Source of the DNA: Plantago elongata
Lineage: Eukaryota; Streptophyta; Magnoliopsida; Lamiales; Plantaginaceae
Assembly (NCBI GenBank): GCA_036897095.1
Contig: JAYMSP010000003.1
Coordinates: 97,103 to 161,102 of the forward strand
DNA length: 64,000 bases
Reading direction: 5' to 3'
A program made the position numbers and the translations under genes. Each line of letters starts with the position of its first letter. Position 1 is the first letter of the stretch. Shown piece after piece: positions 37,601-49,600 of this stretch. Under the pieces are notes generated by a model that was given only the letters and a program-made list of their open reading frames with translations, was not told the origin of the DNA and ran no database searches.

Positions 37601-37825
37601 TGACTTAACCAGAACTCCAGAAGCTTACTGATGGTAATTTTGGTCTCTTTCCCTCTGAATCTCTGATGACAGGTCCTGGTGGCTGATCCTTTCGAGAATG
37701 CACGAATCAAGAGGTTATATCAAGAGTGGTTAGGCCAGCCTGGTTCAGAAAAGGCAAAAAGGCATCTCCATACAGAATATCACCAAGTTGCAAAGAGCAT
37801 CACCTCCCAGTTAACAAACTGGTGA
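34658..37825 (+). CDS. NAR1: NAR1-like cytosolic Fe-S cluster assembly protein (Fe-only hydrogenase-like)
   Basis: Nar1 relays Fe-S clusters from the CIA scaffold to the CIA targeting complex in the cytosol. Eleven exons give 468 aa: 34658-34744, 34962-35056, 35219-35372, 35474-35660, 35882-36008, 36215-36371, 36451-36500, 36587-36758, 36943-37069, 37165-37262, 37673-37825. N-terminal cluster ligands are Cys24 and the CLACSGC group (Cys57, Cys60, Cys63). The second cluster ligands are Cys173 (SACPG), Cys229 (MPCYDKK), and Cys383 and Cys387 (ACPSGC). GIIP-like hydrogenase H-cluster chemistry is not expected in this family. The protein ends in TNW; a terminal aromatic residue is a known targeting signal to the CIA complex. 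Length is close to the Arabidopsis homologue (GOLLUM/NAR1, about 474 aa). The gene looks intact. Confidence 0.95.
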
Positions 37826-37852
37826 TAGGTGCATAGTTTCGTACTCTCATAT

Positions 37853-37924
37853 CACTCAGAAAGGAATGCATTACATTTCGAACTAGTTCACTCAGAAAGG
37901 AATGCATTACATTTCGAACTAGTT
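37853..37924 (+). repeat. Perfect 36-bp tandem duplication in the NAR1 3' UTR
   Basis: Two identical 36-bp units, each starting CACTCAGAAAGG and ending CGAACTAGTT (37853-37888 and 37889-37924), begin 28 bp after the stop codon. Identity implies a recent event. Confidence 0.95.
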
Positions 37925-38650
37925 CTATATGTAATTTAACTACAGTGAGTAGTAACAAATTTTGTCAGGTAGGTTATGTATTTTACAGGAACTCCAGTTT
38001 TGGTAGATTCTCATATACAGATTAGTGCAGTTTTGTATGTATAGCTGTATACAGTCTACCCTTGAGTTTTACATTTCAATTTCATACTAATAAATACCAC
38101 TGCATGTAAAACACAAGTAGTAAATTCTTTTGTTGAAATTGATGAACTGAGTTGCTACATGAAAGGAAAGATCTAGCACTTTACTACTAAGTACTAACTG
38201 AATCAAATGAATTTGTAAGATTGTGTCACGTGACACCTAAATTGAAAAAGAATATAACCGAAAGTACCAAATTTAAGAACTTAATTAACAGTTTAAGATA
38301 CATTTTCCAGATCTTTTCCACTTCTAGTAATTTTTAGAAAAGAATTAATCCATCATGTGTCATAATTAAAACGCGTGGTTGTGATAAAAAAATGGAGTAT
38401 TTTGTGGTCGAATGTTTAAATTATATCATATTCAACACTTGTTTATAATCCAAAAATAGCATTGGTTCCCATTGTAAAGGAGAAAATGAAAAGGAAACAT
38501 GAACCAATACAATTAAAGTAAAAGTTGACCCATAATAGAACCGAAAATTTATTCTATTATTCCGTAATTATGAAAAGAATGCATTACCAAAAAGTTATAT
38601 AAAATGTGACATGTATATACCATATATTACACATTTCAGTAACTCTACAA
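37925..38650. other. 3' end of NAR1 and spacer
   Basis: AT-rich sequence with the probable polyadenylation region of NAR1 (an AATAAA-like CTAATAAATACC near 38087). No gene seen. Confidence 0.5.
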
Positions 38651-38766
38651 ATATATGTGGAGTATTCGTATCATACTTTCCACCTCATTTGATAATTTTC
38701 TAATAAGATATATTTGTAGAGTATTCATATCAATACTTTCCACCTCATTTGATAATTTTCAAATAA
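38651..38766 (+). repeat. Tandem duplication immediately upstream of the cysteine-rich peptide gene
   Basis: Two units of about 58 bp share GAGTATTC, then TACTTTCCACCTCATTTGAT and AATTTTC. The second unit ends 20 bp before the ATG at 38787, so the duplication covers the leader or core promoter. Confidence 0.9.
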
Positions 38767-38786
38767 AATAAGTAAAGAACTAAAAA

Positions 38787-38987
38787 ATGGAGGGCAAAAA
38801 GATCGTTGTGTTGCTTTTGGTGTGCGCCATGTTGATTGCAGTGATGCATGTCGAGACCGCGAATGGGCAAGAATGGAAAAGATGCTACGATTACTGCATG
38901 TCCGTCCGTACCAAGGAAGGTTGGTCTTGGGATAAGGCTAATTTGCTTTGTAGCACCGACTGCATTCCCCCTGGGGATCATACCTGA
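38787..38987 (+). CDS. Small secreted cysteine-rich peptide, CX3C-X17-CX3C
   Basis: An intronless 66-aa precursor. Residues 1 to about 28 form a clear signal peptide (basic MEGKK, then a Val/Leu/Ala core), with cleavage likely near ANG-QE. The mature part, about 38 aa, has exactly four cysteines: Cys33 and Cys37 in CYDYC, Cys55 and Cys59 in CSTDC. Paired CX3C motifs are the signature of alpha-hairpinins, small helical plant defence peptides, and they also occur in thionin-like peptides. The 17-residue spacer (including GWSWDK) is longer than I remember for most hairpinins. Secretion and defence are inferences. The gene is isolated, with no paralogue in the window. Confidence 0.75.
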   Translation: MEGKKIVVLLLVCAMLIAVMHVETANGQEWKRCYDYCMSVRTKEGWSWDKANLLCSTDCIPPGDHT

Positions 38988-40659
38988 ATAATTTGATCGA
39001 TCGATGGATCGGACTATGTTACTACGATAATGATTATAATGTCCGGGTAGAAATTGATATACTTTTCTAGACAATTTTTCAAATTTTGTCATGTATTTTT
39101 ATACTAATTTCTATTCTGACGATAATGTCAGCCTTATAATTATAAATTCTTTACATCATTAGTTATGAATCACATTGTTATGGAAAAACCATGTCGATTA
39201 TGCCAAACCCATCCACATATAACACATGGACGTATTTGGTTGCTTTTGCAACTTCTCTCGGTTCTTGATTCTCAAAAGCCTTTATCAATTATTATCTGAT
39301 AAGCCTTATCAAACAAGCCAGTTAGAGATTCGCAAATACATCCCTAACATGCAAAATCCAACATCATGTGGAATGAGAACCTACCTGCCAGACACAATAG
39401 CTTAAACAGACTTCAATATCATTTGTAACGTGCTTAGCCCTTGCGGGCCAAAACCCGACACTAACCGGTATCAAGTAGTCCTAACAATAGATGGATAAAA
39501 TCATCCATTGTCCAAATTTAAATTTTAAATTGGGTTGAATAACATTCAAAACTAATATTTAATCCAACCCATCCAAACCCAAGTTACATATAATTTTGAC
39601 CAAGGAAAATCCAACCCAGCCCTACCCAAATTCACAGATATATACAATACACACATGGCTTATGTTTTGCAATCGGCTTATGTTCTTCTTCTTCCTGTTC
39701 CGCTTTTCGATTCCAATTCAGCAGCCAGGAGCGGAGACGAAGGTGGGCGGATCACCATGGACAACAATGGGAGTCAGTATACCATTTCCGAGTGAGGATT
39801 GTAGGGTAGATTTGGTGGTGTTGCTCTTGTTTAGGATGTTGTTGCTTTGTGGATAAATGTGGAAAATAAAGTTTTCGGGGAATAATTGTGGAGTTTCCAA
39901 TCCGTGGGAAAAAGAATTTAAAAAATATATATATATTGGCCCGGTCCGACCCAGCAGGGGTTATATGACAAATGAGTTGCTGATGGTCCAACCGGTCTGG
40001 TCCAGCCCAAGCCCTTGGATGTTCATAAGTTGAGCAATGGTTGAATTTTATCCACCCATTGCGATTGCCAGGACTACCAGCATGGTTAAACTAAACCAAC
40101 CCAGCAAACCAATACATGTGATACTCTTTCTAACCAATAGCTCAATTGCATGCCACGAAAGAATCTCACGCTTCTGCAACATCTACACTTCTCTCTTGAC
40201 TATCTCAACACAATTCAGATATTAAAGGGGAAGAACATGAGAACCGAAACTTGGGTTCAAAAATAAACTGTCAGATGGTAATTGTTTTACCAACTTGCAA
40301 CCACAAGTAAATGTAAAGAATCAATTATGACCTAGCACTGCAAGAGAGCACATCACAGGCTTGTACTTCTAATATATATATTTACAAAATAAACCACCAC
40401 AAACCATTCACTATGTGTCTAGGTCATGTATGAATAGGAAAACTAAGATTTGAAACCAGGAAATAAAGAAAAACAAGATCTATGAAAAGAATTTTTTAAG
40501 CTGTAGTTCTGTACCCTATAAACTGCTAATATGGTGTAATTTTCAGGATTGAACTTTAAATTCATCAGGTGAAAAACTGCATGAGCTTTCCATATAAGTA
40601 GGTGTACAACACGAGGCTATCAGACTTTTTGTCTAAGCCGCACCAATCAACTAAACTCC
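38988..40659. other. Intergenic, with a possible degenerate inverted-repeat element
   Basis: I see no gene. A diverged inverted-repeat element may span about 39460-40095. The last few hundred bases before 40660 are the 3' UTR of the convergent SAC gene. Confidence 0.5.
39460..40095. mobile_element. Possible degenerate TIR element
   Basis: The left side reads ACTAACC, then GTAGTCCTAACAAT, GGATAAAATCATCCATTG. The complement of the right side reads TTTAACC, GGTAGTCCTGGCAAT, TGGATAAAATTCAACCATTG. Order and spacing match. I could not find a target duplication, so boundaries and class are uncertain. Confidence 0.4.
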
Positions 40660-43600
40660 TCAGTGACAGAGTGTTTCCCCTGATGTAACCCAGCGCACAA
40701 AACTATCAGAGTACTCCTCAAGAACTTCATGATCAAGAGCCTCACCAGAATACAGGTCCGTTCCAGTATGCTCTCTTCCCTACAAATACAGACATAATGA
40801 ATCAACTATAACAAGAAATCATTTTCCTACAATCTGTTGCTATCCACCAAAAATGACACAATTTACAAATGTGATTGAAACTGTACACAGAAGAACCATG
40901 GGCCCATCAACATCACAATACATTGCAAACAAAGAAGGGTTATCCACCGAACTTGATACAATCCCTCAGATAAATTCATTTTTAACTTCCTGCCAGGGGT
41001 AATGCTCCTAGGAAACAAACATTTAACTGTCTGGGGCTTGTGCAAAAGTAGCATTTATTTCTCCCAATAAAGATCTGATAATAGTAATAGAATTACTTGA
41101 GGAATTTGGCAAACATTGGGATTTTTGTTTTCTGCATTCCAACAGCTTATGAATAAAAGTTTCAAAGAAGTTGGGTTGCCCATCCATTGTCTGATACAGC
41201 TTTTAACTGGTTCTTAACATGCTTTGAATTATTCACAGTGCATTCATTCAATTAAAAAAGAAAGACAGTGGTACTAACCCTCATGCTAGATCCACATTCA
41301 CTTGTCTGTGCTTCCCCAGCCATTTCATTGATTTCTGATGACAGCACCGTAATAGAAGATGCAGATGGCATTGACCTAAGCATAAAAAGGTGGATTTGTT
41401 AGCTTTAGTAAAAAAACATAAACCTTAGGGGAATCAGTCGATCCACACTTTCCACCAAAACGTTTACTATTTCCTTCAATAAATTTCACAACAGAGAGAG
41501 AACGCGGCTGTCTGGATGGATTTAGATTCTTATGTTGACCAAAATACCATTTTCTCTGGTTTGGACCATGATAGTTCCATTGTATTGTATGTCTTTAATT
41601 TTCGTCCACTCCACTAATTGTATGCATACATGTATTTATTTGGTAAGCTCTAATTCATTCATTTATTAATGGGTAATGAAAATACTTCATTTACAACACT
41701 CGGTAGTCATTACTCCTTATCACAATTAAAGGCAAGAATGTCCCACATGTACATAAAATACTATCCCACCGGAAAAAACCAACCCAAGATCAAACGTATG
41801 CAGCACAACAAAACGGAGGGAGTAACAAACTACAACAGACACATTAACTAAGCAAAAGTTACACACCTACTCACAAGTCCAACGACAAACTTCTTCTTAC
41901 ATTACCTTATCAAATTTCAAACCAAAACCACTCTAAATATCTTCAGATCCTCAGGCTCAACCAAACATCCAACTAAATGGCAATAGAAAACCCCACTCAG
42001 ACACAATAACAATTAACAACCAATCAAAACATGCATAAATCATTAGAATCTCACTAAAATGTCATCTCTCTCTCTCTCTCTATCTATCTCTATCTCTCTA
42101 TCTCTCTCTCTCTCTCTCACGTGAGAGCCAACACGCTCAATTAAACTATTACACCAATAAGGAAGAATACTTGATACGATAAAAGTCTAGATAAAATGAG
42201 GATTGATTGGCTTCATCGATTAGCATGAAAAAACATGTCCTTGCATCAAGATTTTGAAAGTTGCCTTTTTTGAACAATGACAACTAGGAAAGTGGTCGCA
42301 GGGAAAATATAAATAAAGGAAACATAATCAGCAATTGGGGCTTTCCACTGGAAGCTTATTCAATGTTTTTTCGCTTGGGGCTTTTTTGGACATATCACAT
42401 AATCAGAAAAAATCTACGAAGAACTCGAATATGAAGAATGCAAATTTAGTTTCAAGGGTCAACTGCCATTGTTATTTCATTCACCCAAGCTCACTTTCTG
42501 CAATTCTAACTCTGGGGGTGTTCTTTGCAGACGAGAGAAGAAAGTTACCTAAGATAAGTCACGACATGAAATGCGTTCGATCTAGCCATGCTGACCAAGC
42601 TACAAGGATATAATGAATCTTATAATTATATGATCAATTAACACTTACTTCTCCAGTGCCACTCACTAAAAATATCAAGTATTAGAACCAAGAAAACAGT
42701 GATGCAAATTACGACCTCAAGTAGAGGCAGCTGGAACATGAAGAGAAAAAAAAGCTCGAACTGTACCTAACATATATATCTAGCGATACAAGTAGTTACA
42801 AGGACCAAGAGGACTGAATCCTATACAAGAGAGCCCTAGGTTTACAACATACATCACACACGGACAAGAGAGAAATTAAATATATTTCCACAAAATAAAT
42901 TATGAAAAGAATGTCCCAGCAGTACCTTTCCAACAATTCTTCCTCGCATGAATTCCCAGAGGAAGAAATCCAATCTATGTCAACGAAGTTTGAGCAGTCA
43001 ATTCTGTCACGGCTTTCATGTTCCATTAATCTATGTTTTCGCATCTCAGCAAAAAGCTCTCTTGTAGGCACTGTAGGGATACAGCTGCAGGAAATAAAGA
43101 CGAACAAAGAAACAAATAAGATCTCCGAAAGGAACTCTTTACTAGTATGGGTCTTGCACATCATCTTTCAGGTCTCAGGTTATATAAAAACTGAAGATAT
43201 TCGATATTATCGCGTCATATGCACAGTGGACCACATAGCTGCTGGTGACAAAAGAACTTTGGACTGAATGGTTGTTCAATATTTAGCAAAATGATTAGTG
43301 TGAAGCGGTTGTTGTTGGCTGAGTTCATCGCACTGCACCTTAGCAGATCAAGAGGATGATATCAGAGTCGACTCTCAGTGTACTATAACATCATAGACCT
43401 AAGCTGAATATGCATCATGCGGCCTAAATGACCTAAACTGTGGCGGGGAAAGTGCCAGCAGTTCAACCAGGTAACTTCAATGATCTGTGGAGGTTTTGGG
43501 ATTCAACAGTTGAGGGTTTGTATCATGTGTTGACATGGACGTGGGAAATACAACATTATGAGAAAGTAACCAGATGTTTAGATGCCAACAATTGTTGGCT

Positions 43601-46600
43601 CAAGTGGTAAGGACTTAAGCAAGGTCACAAGTTCAAGCCTTGTGGGTGTAAACACGCCGCTCGAAGAGCAACCTCTCAAAAAGGGCCCGACAGAGACTGG
43701 CAGGATTAGTCTCACGCAGCGGACACCAGTGAGGGGCAAAAACTTAAAAAACAGATGGGCAGATTAATTCTGAATCCAGGTTTATTGCTTCATGAACCTA
43801 AGCTTTAAAATCAACTCGGACTCAACCTAGCCACTTAAAGTATACTCCAAATACTAGTAGGAGATTCGTTGTCTATTATAGCTACTAAAACCTGAATCCC
43901 CGCAAGTTAAGGTTGGTTTCAGACTACTGAATCATATTCGATGGATCAAAATAATTAAAAGTAAATTAATACTCTACTTTGAAATGGTATTCACCTTGAA
44001 TATGACAACTCATTCTCAGAACTTGATATATCTGACGTCAACTCGGAAAGCATTTTGTTTCCTTCTCTCGACTCACTGGTGAATTCAGCACTAGGAGCAC
44101 CTGTAAGGATGTCTGAGGCAGATGTAGGTGACTGACTCTTACGAAGGATGTTCCCATCTGACCATGATCTTCTGAAAGGTGACCTGAGCATGTCAAACAA
44201 AGTGTAAAAATGCATGAGTACCTGATAAATTGTTTTCACCACGAAAGTGACACTCACAATCTGAGAAGAGCATAAAAGGAATTAGAAGCCCCGTGTGTAA
44301 GTGAGATCAGCATGTGGCCAATCAGTACACTAAACCCAATATGGTCCAAAAACACATGTTATGCATTCCCTGTTGAAGTCTAGCCAATGATTTGGCCCCT
44401 TCAACCCAAAAAACTAGGGAGAAAACATTTGCAAATAGTAATAACGTAACATTGGTCTTAAATCTTAATGACCCGAATGAAATGCCACTGCAATATTTGT
44501 TCATATGATACGAGCAATGGCTCCCTTATCTTGGAAAATGAACAGAATGGGCGCGCGCGTGTGTTTGTGGTGGGTGGGGGGAAATTGTCAGTCAATATAA
44601 TAATAAGAAACTAGCAGCCGACCAAGAATACTTATAAATATGGGTGAATACCTCCGATTCAAATCCATAGTTGTCTCCATGTTCCTCCCAACGTTGTAAT
44701 GTTGGTCAGAATCAAGCTCCCAAACTTCTGGTTTAGTTAGTTGCGGTTGAAAATGTCCCAAAAATCTGCTCATATATCATTATGTCAATAGAATGTGAGG
44801 GAAATTATTTAGAAAACTAATTTAAATGTCCAAATAATAGAACATGCCAAGATGCATATCAAAATTATAAATAACTAACTTACACATTGATTGCATTTTG
44901 TTTCTCAGCATCTATGTATGCATTGCTGTAATATCTTTGTAAAGTTCGAAAGAGTTCCTGGGACTGTGTTGCAGCTTTCCACTGACCTCTTCTCTGACAG
45001 AAGATCTATTATGACAATATGTAATAGAAATGTCAGTAGATGCAACGAAAAATAAATACAGTTTACAGAAGTGCTGACAGAAAGATCTCTCTGTTTTATC
45101 TCTTCCAATTATGATCCCCTTGACGGACCACAGCTAAAATAATTTCCAAATTCCAACTAAAACGGTTAGCACATCCCCACCACCAAAAAAAAAAAAAAAG
45201 GACTGTTTTAGTTTTAAAAGCATTCTGTATATAAAGTACTAGTTGCAAGTTTCATTTCAATGTAAAAAAAAACTTAACATCCAAAGTTATAATATATAAA
45301 CAAAACATCCATCTTTCTGAGCCAAGTTTTTGGAATACCCAAGCCACAATCCGACTCTACAAAAAAATTAATTCACTAACCTAATACTCAGTACCTATAT
45401 TAATCCCCCCACCCCCTCTCCAGAAAAAAAATTGATCAATTTATTGCTTTTGCCCCTGGGTGCAGATAATTTAAACAATTCCTGTAGCCAGCATTTGCCT
45501 GGTTTATACCTAAGGTTTGTCAGCTAGTTGTATATGCATCAGGACGAGAATATTATGCACTTGAAAAAAACATTCAGAAATATTGCGAAGAACATTAAAA
45601 TGGCCTAACAAATAACATTTGCCTGGTTTATACCTAAGGTTTGTCAGCTAGTTGTATATGCATCAGGACGAGAATATTATGCACTTGAAAACAACATTCA
45701 GAAATATTGCGAAGAACATTAAAATGGCCTAACAAATAAATGCATGTCCAGCTTTCTGCGAGTGCAGAATTTATTAGACCAAAAAGATAGTACAGCCACA
45801 ACCTCTACCATATAAAATAGAACCATGAGATAACTTGTGTTGTTGCACAAAGACTTGGTCAGAACAGTATCTAGTAAAGAAGAGAAAGGAACATCTGGCA
45901 TAGCATACCTTGTTATGAGCTGCCGATCCACCATATTGATGTGCAAGGGTATCACCCATTTTCTCGTACAAACTCATCAACTCTTCGGCCAACGGATCAT
46001 CGAGGCCTATCGTTTTTGAATTTGTGACTCCTAAGGCACGCAGCTGATGCCCCAAAGCAGCAAGACCGTAAGCGTATTGTGCCACATTAGTGCGATCTAA
46101 ACAATCTATGCAATTGGTGCGGAGAACTCCGTTCTGGACCATCGGTGGCTTCAAAGGAGGATTACTATCAGTGTTGCTATTTCCTTCAGTAGATTTTCTG
46201 TCCGAGCTATCTGAATCTTCATTCTCATCATCGTTATGCTTTTCACCATCAGCATGAAAGTAGGTGGCTGTGGCCATGTCTGGAGCAGCAATATTCCTGT
46301 AGCAGTCAACCACCAAAAGCTTACATTTTAAGACATCTTTGCTAAGTGATGAGTAATGAATGACAAGGCATAAAGTCTATTTGCAACCTATTCCTCCTTA
46401 TTAGAGACTCATTTCCCTCTCTTAGGTCTAGGAGTTACATTTGATAGAATACCTAATAGCAGGACATTTGGAAAAACAGTATTATTACTGACTGGGGCTT
46501 TCTCCACAGAACCTGAATATAGTTGGCCACAAATAAGTACATGTAGTAATTTACTACTTTATAAACGGGGAAATTTTTTAAAATATACTGTAGAGTGACA

Positions 46601-49600
46601 CACATCCATTTTATATATTGCACAATGACTATGTATTTATTTGTATACCTTACAGTCGCTACTCGTTTAGAAGATATACTCCGGTCATTTTTTTTGACCC
46701 GACTTGGTGATTATATAATTTATTTATATGGTAGTACTGTATCATAATTCAGATAACTATAATCATAAACCTAACATTACCTTTGTACAACTATATTATA
46801 TATAGCTGTATCCATACTAAATGCTCATTATCTAATCAAATCCTTCCAGCTGCCAGCTATCAGAACTCAAAAGAGCATCAATTGTATTGTTAACTTTGAA
46901 TTTAATAAGAAAAAAAAACTTAGAATTCCAATCGACTGTTAGTACCATATTGAATTCATTATTGATACACTCAGATCAGTCGAGAGGCAACTTCAAATCA
47001 AATTTGGTTACAGATAAAAATAAAAAAAGGATATCTACCATTATTTCAGATAGAAATGCTACAATGATCGACAATGGCAAAAAATCATTATCAGATTCTA
47101 ATTTCCCCCTACTATCTTTTCAACAATATGATTCCCAATTAGCCAACATCAAACAAATTCACAAGCTGAAGATGCAGTTTCCACAGAAAAAAAGGAGGAG
47201 ATTACTGTAATATAATACATGAGTTCACAAGCTGAAGATAATAGACTCACTCAAAGCTAGGCCATTTTATGTGCCCATCCGTTAGCAGCTCAGGTGTTAC
47301 TTGGCAGTAGAAAAAACCTGTCAGCGTCAGAGCATATGCAGCAACTCTTCCCAACAAGACCAAAACATTTGAAGTTTTACTGATGATATCAGAAAAAGGA
47401 CATTCATTACTCGTTAGTATCTATCCATGCATAAACCTGCAGTAATTTTGGGTATAGATTAAAGTACCTCCGAGAATGTTTATTCAAATCCCAATGGAGA
47501 AATTTTAGCTTATTCTCCTCCGGTAGATCTTCATTGATGACTTCAATGGCATTAGCAAACTCTTGACGAAGAATAAGTTCTCGAGGCTTCCTTTCATTTG
47601 TCTGTTGACAGTTTCCATCAGGCATGAATATTTATTTCATAATGCTGAAAAACATCAAATAGTTGTCGATTTTCATTGGTTCCTATTCCCACTACTATCC
47701 CAGTATTTAGGTAACCTCCCTTTCTTCACTTGTGATGAAGAAAAATCCATCTCTAATGGTCAAATCATTAAAATTTACGTTGAACCAACCAATTTAACAA
47801 TATAAGTAATATAAATATGTAATCATAGGGACGGTTAGCATCAGATAGGGATATTCGAGTTAAGTAATAGATATGTTATGAAAGAGATATTAGGAAATAT
47901 AAAATGGAAATCCTAAAAAGGATAGGAATGAGGGAGTAATGATAACTTTCTTTCCATCTATATCATTTTAATATGCACCAAAACAATTAAGCAATTATTT
48001 TAAGCTAAAAAAAAATCTCTCAAACAAATACACAAGCATAGATCTTCTTTACCTTAATTAGATTCAGTATAATGATAGGATTCCCATATCTCTTCGCAAG
48101 ATTCTGGAAATGAAGTCTAGTAGCTTGGTATGATTGGTCGCTCTTTGATACTGGAAAACAAAAATAATTATGGTGAGTAGTCTACATATATGTATAGCAC
48201 TCTACATATATGCATAGCACTCTACATACATATATGTATAGCACTCTACATACATATACTGGAAAACAGAAACCAGGATGAATTTCAAGTTACGAAAGAT
48301 AATTGCAAATATATGTATAGCACTCTACATACATATAATGTCAGGCTTAATGTTCAGGCGAGAAGTTTCTTGAGTCCAGAATAATGGGATTGACCCCCGA
48401 TGTTGTACCACGGAACTAACTTGGATCGGCAGCCCTTCAGAGGCATCCTCAACGACAATCTGCTCGGTTTCAACATCATTTGCCACTCTACCCTTCTCAT
48501 TGACACCACGTTTAAGATACCTACACCATAAAAGTGTGAAGTTTCATATTACAGTCAGAAAAAACGAAATAATGAATAGCCCACAAACTCAGAGAAACCT
48601 AATAAAGAATCAAGGAGGGGAAAAAAAAAACTACATATTTGGAACTAGACCTATTACAATTAACAACTATCGAAACTAACATGGTGCACTACTGTTCATC
48701 GGTGTGACCGAACACCCAGTGTATTATTACTGCACAATGGTCCAGGAGTTTATCTATCTCCAATGCACTTCAATTAAGAACAAAGGTCAGTGTACATCTT
48801 AGCTGATTAAACCTGGGCTATCAAAACTCATATACTTTGGAAAAATCCTAAAAATGATTAGCGCATCGACCTTAGTTTATTAATGCCAGCAAAGCCATTG
48901 AAGTTCATATACTTAGCAAATGTAAAGATGATAGAGATAAAAATTCAAATAGTATATAATTACATAAATCACAACACCTCAAAACATGGAAATCATGGGC
49001 ATTACATGTCTAGAATGCTGTTTAATTCTCCACCACATGAATATTTGCACCATACGGCTGTAAGATAAATGGAAATTCGAAAATGACTAAGATAATTATT
49101 CTTTCACAGAATCTTTGGGAAAGGGGGAAGCGATTTGGACTACTCATGTGAGTAGTCTTTTACTAGAGACATGTGTTGTTGCATAATAGGGATACCAGAC
49201 TCAGATGAAAATAAAGTATCCTTTAACGAAACCTTCTAGAAAGGGGGAGGGAGAAGAGACTACACATTGTCCTCGAAATGAATCCATGGTGAACATTGAT
49301 ATACATTTTAAAAAGAGAAAATGAGGGAGGGAGGGTTAATAAAAAAGAAAGAAAGTAACTCGAGATTAGCAAGCATTGTTATTTCTGTTTTTGTATGATA
49401 TATAAGCAATCTGACCTGGTACCAGCATAATGCCGTGAACGTCTTGCAATTAGAGTTAGCTTCAGATCTCGCCCCGATATGGAAATTTTAGCCTGGACAC
49501 AATTGAGGTAGCAAAAATATTTAATTATCCAACACTCAACAATAGTCTCATCAACAGAGACAGTTTCTATGTAATACCAGTGACATATTGAGCAACAGCT

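Noticed and set aside
42902-43267. 121-codon plus-strand open frame
   Set aside because: Opposite SAC coding exon 14 (43084-42926), which is needed for a continuous protein.
43596-43640. A functional tRNA gene
   Set aside because: A and B boxes are present but spacing and flanks do not give a cloverleaf with an acceptor stem; a SINE is the better explanation.
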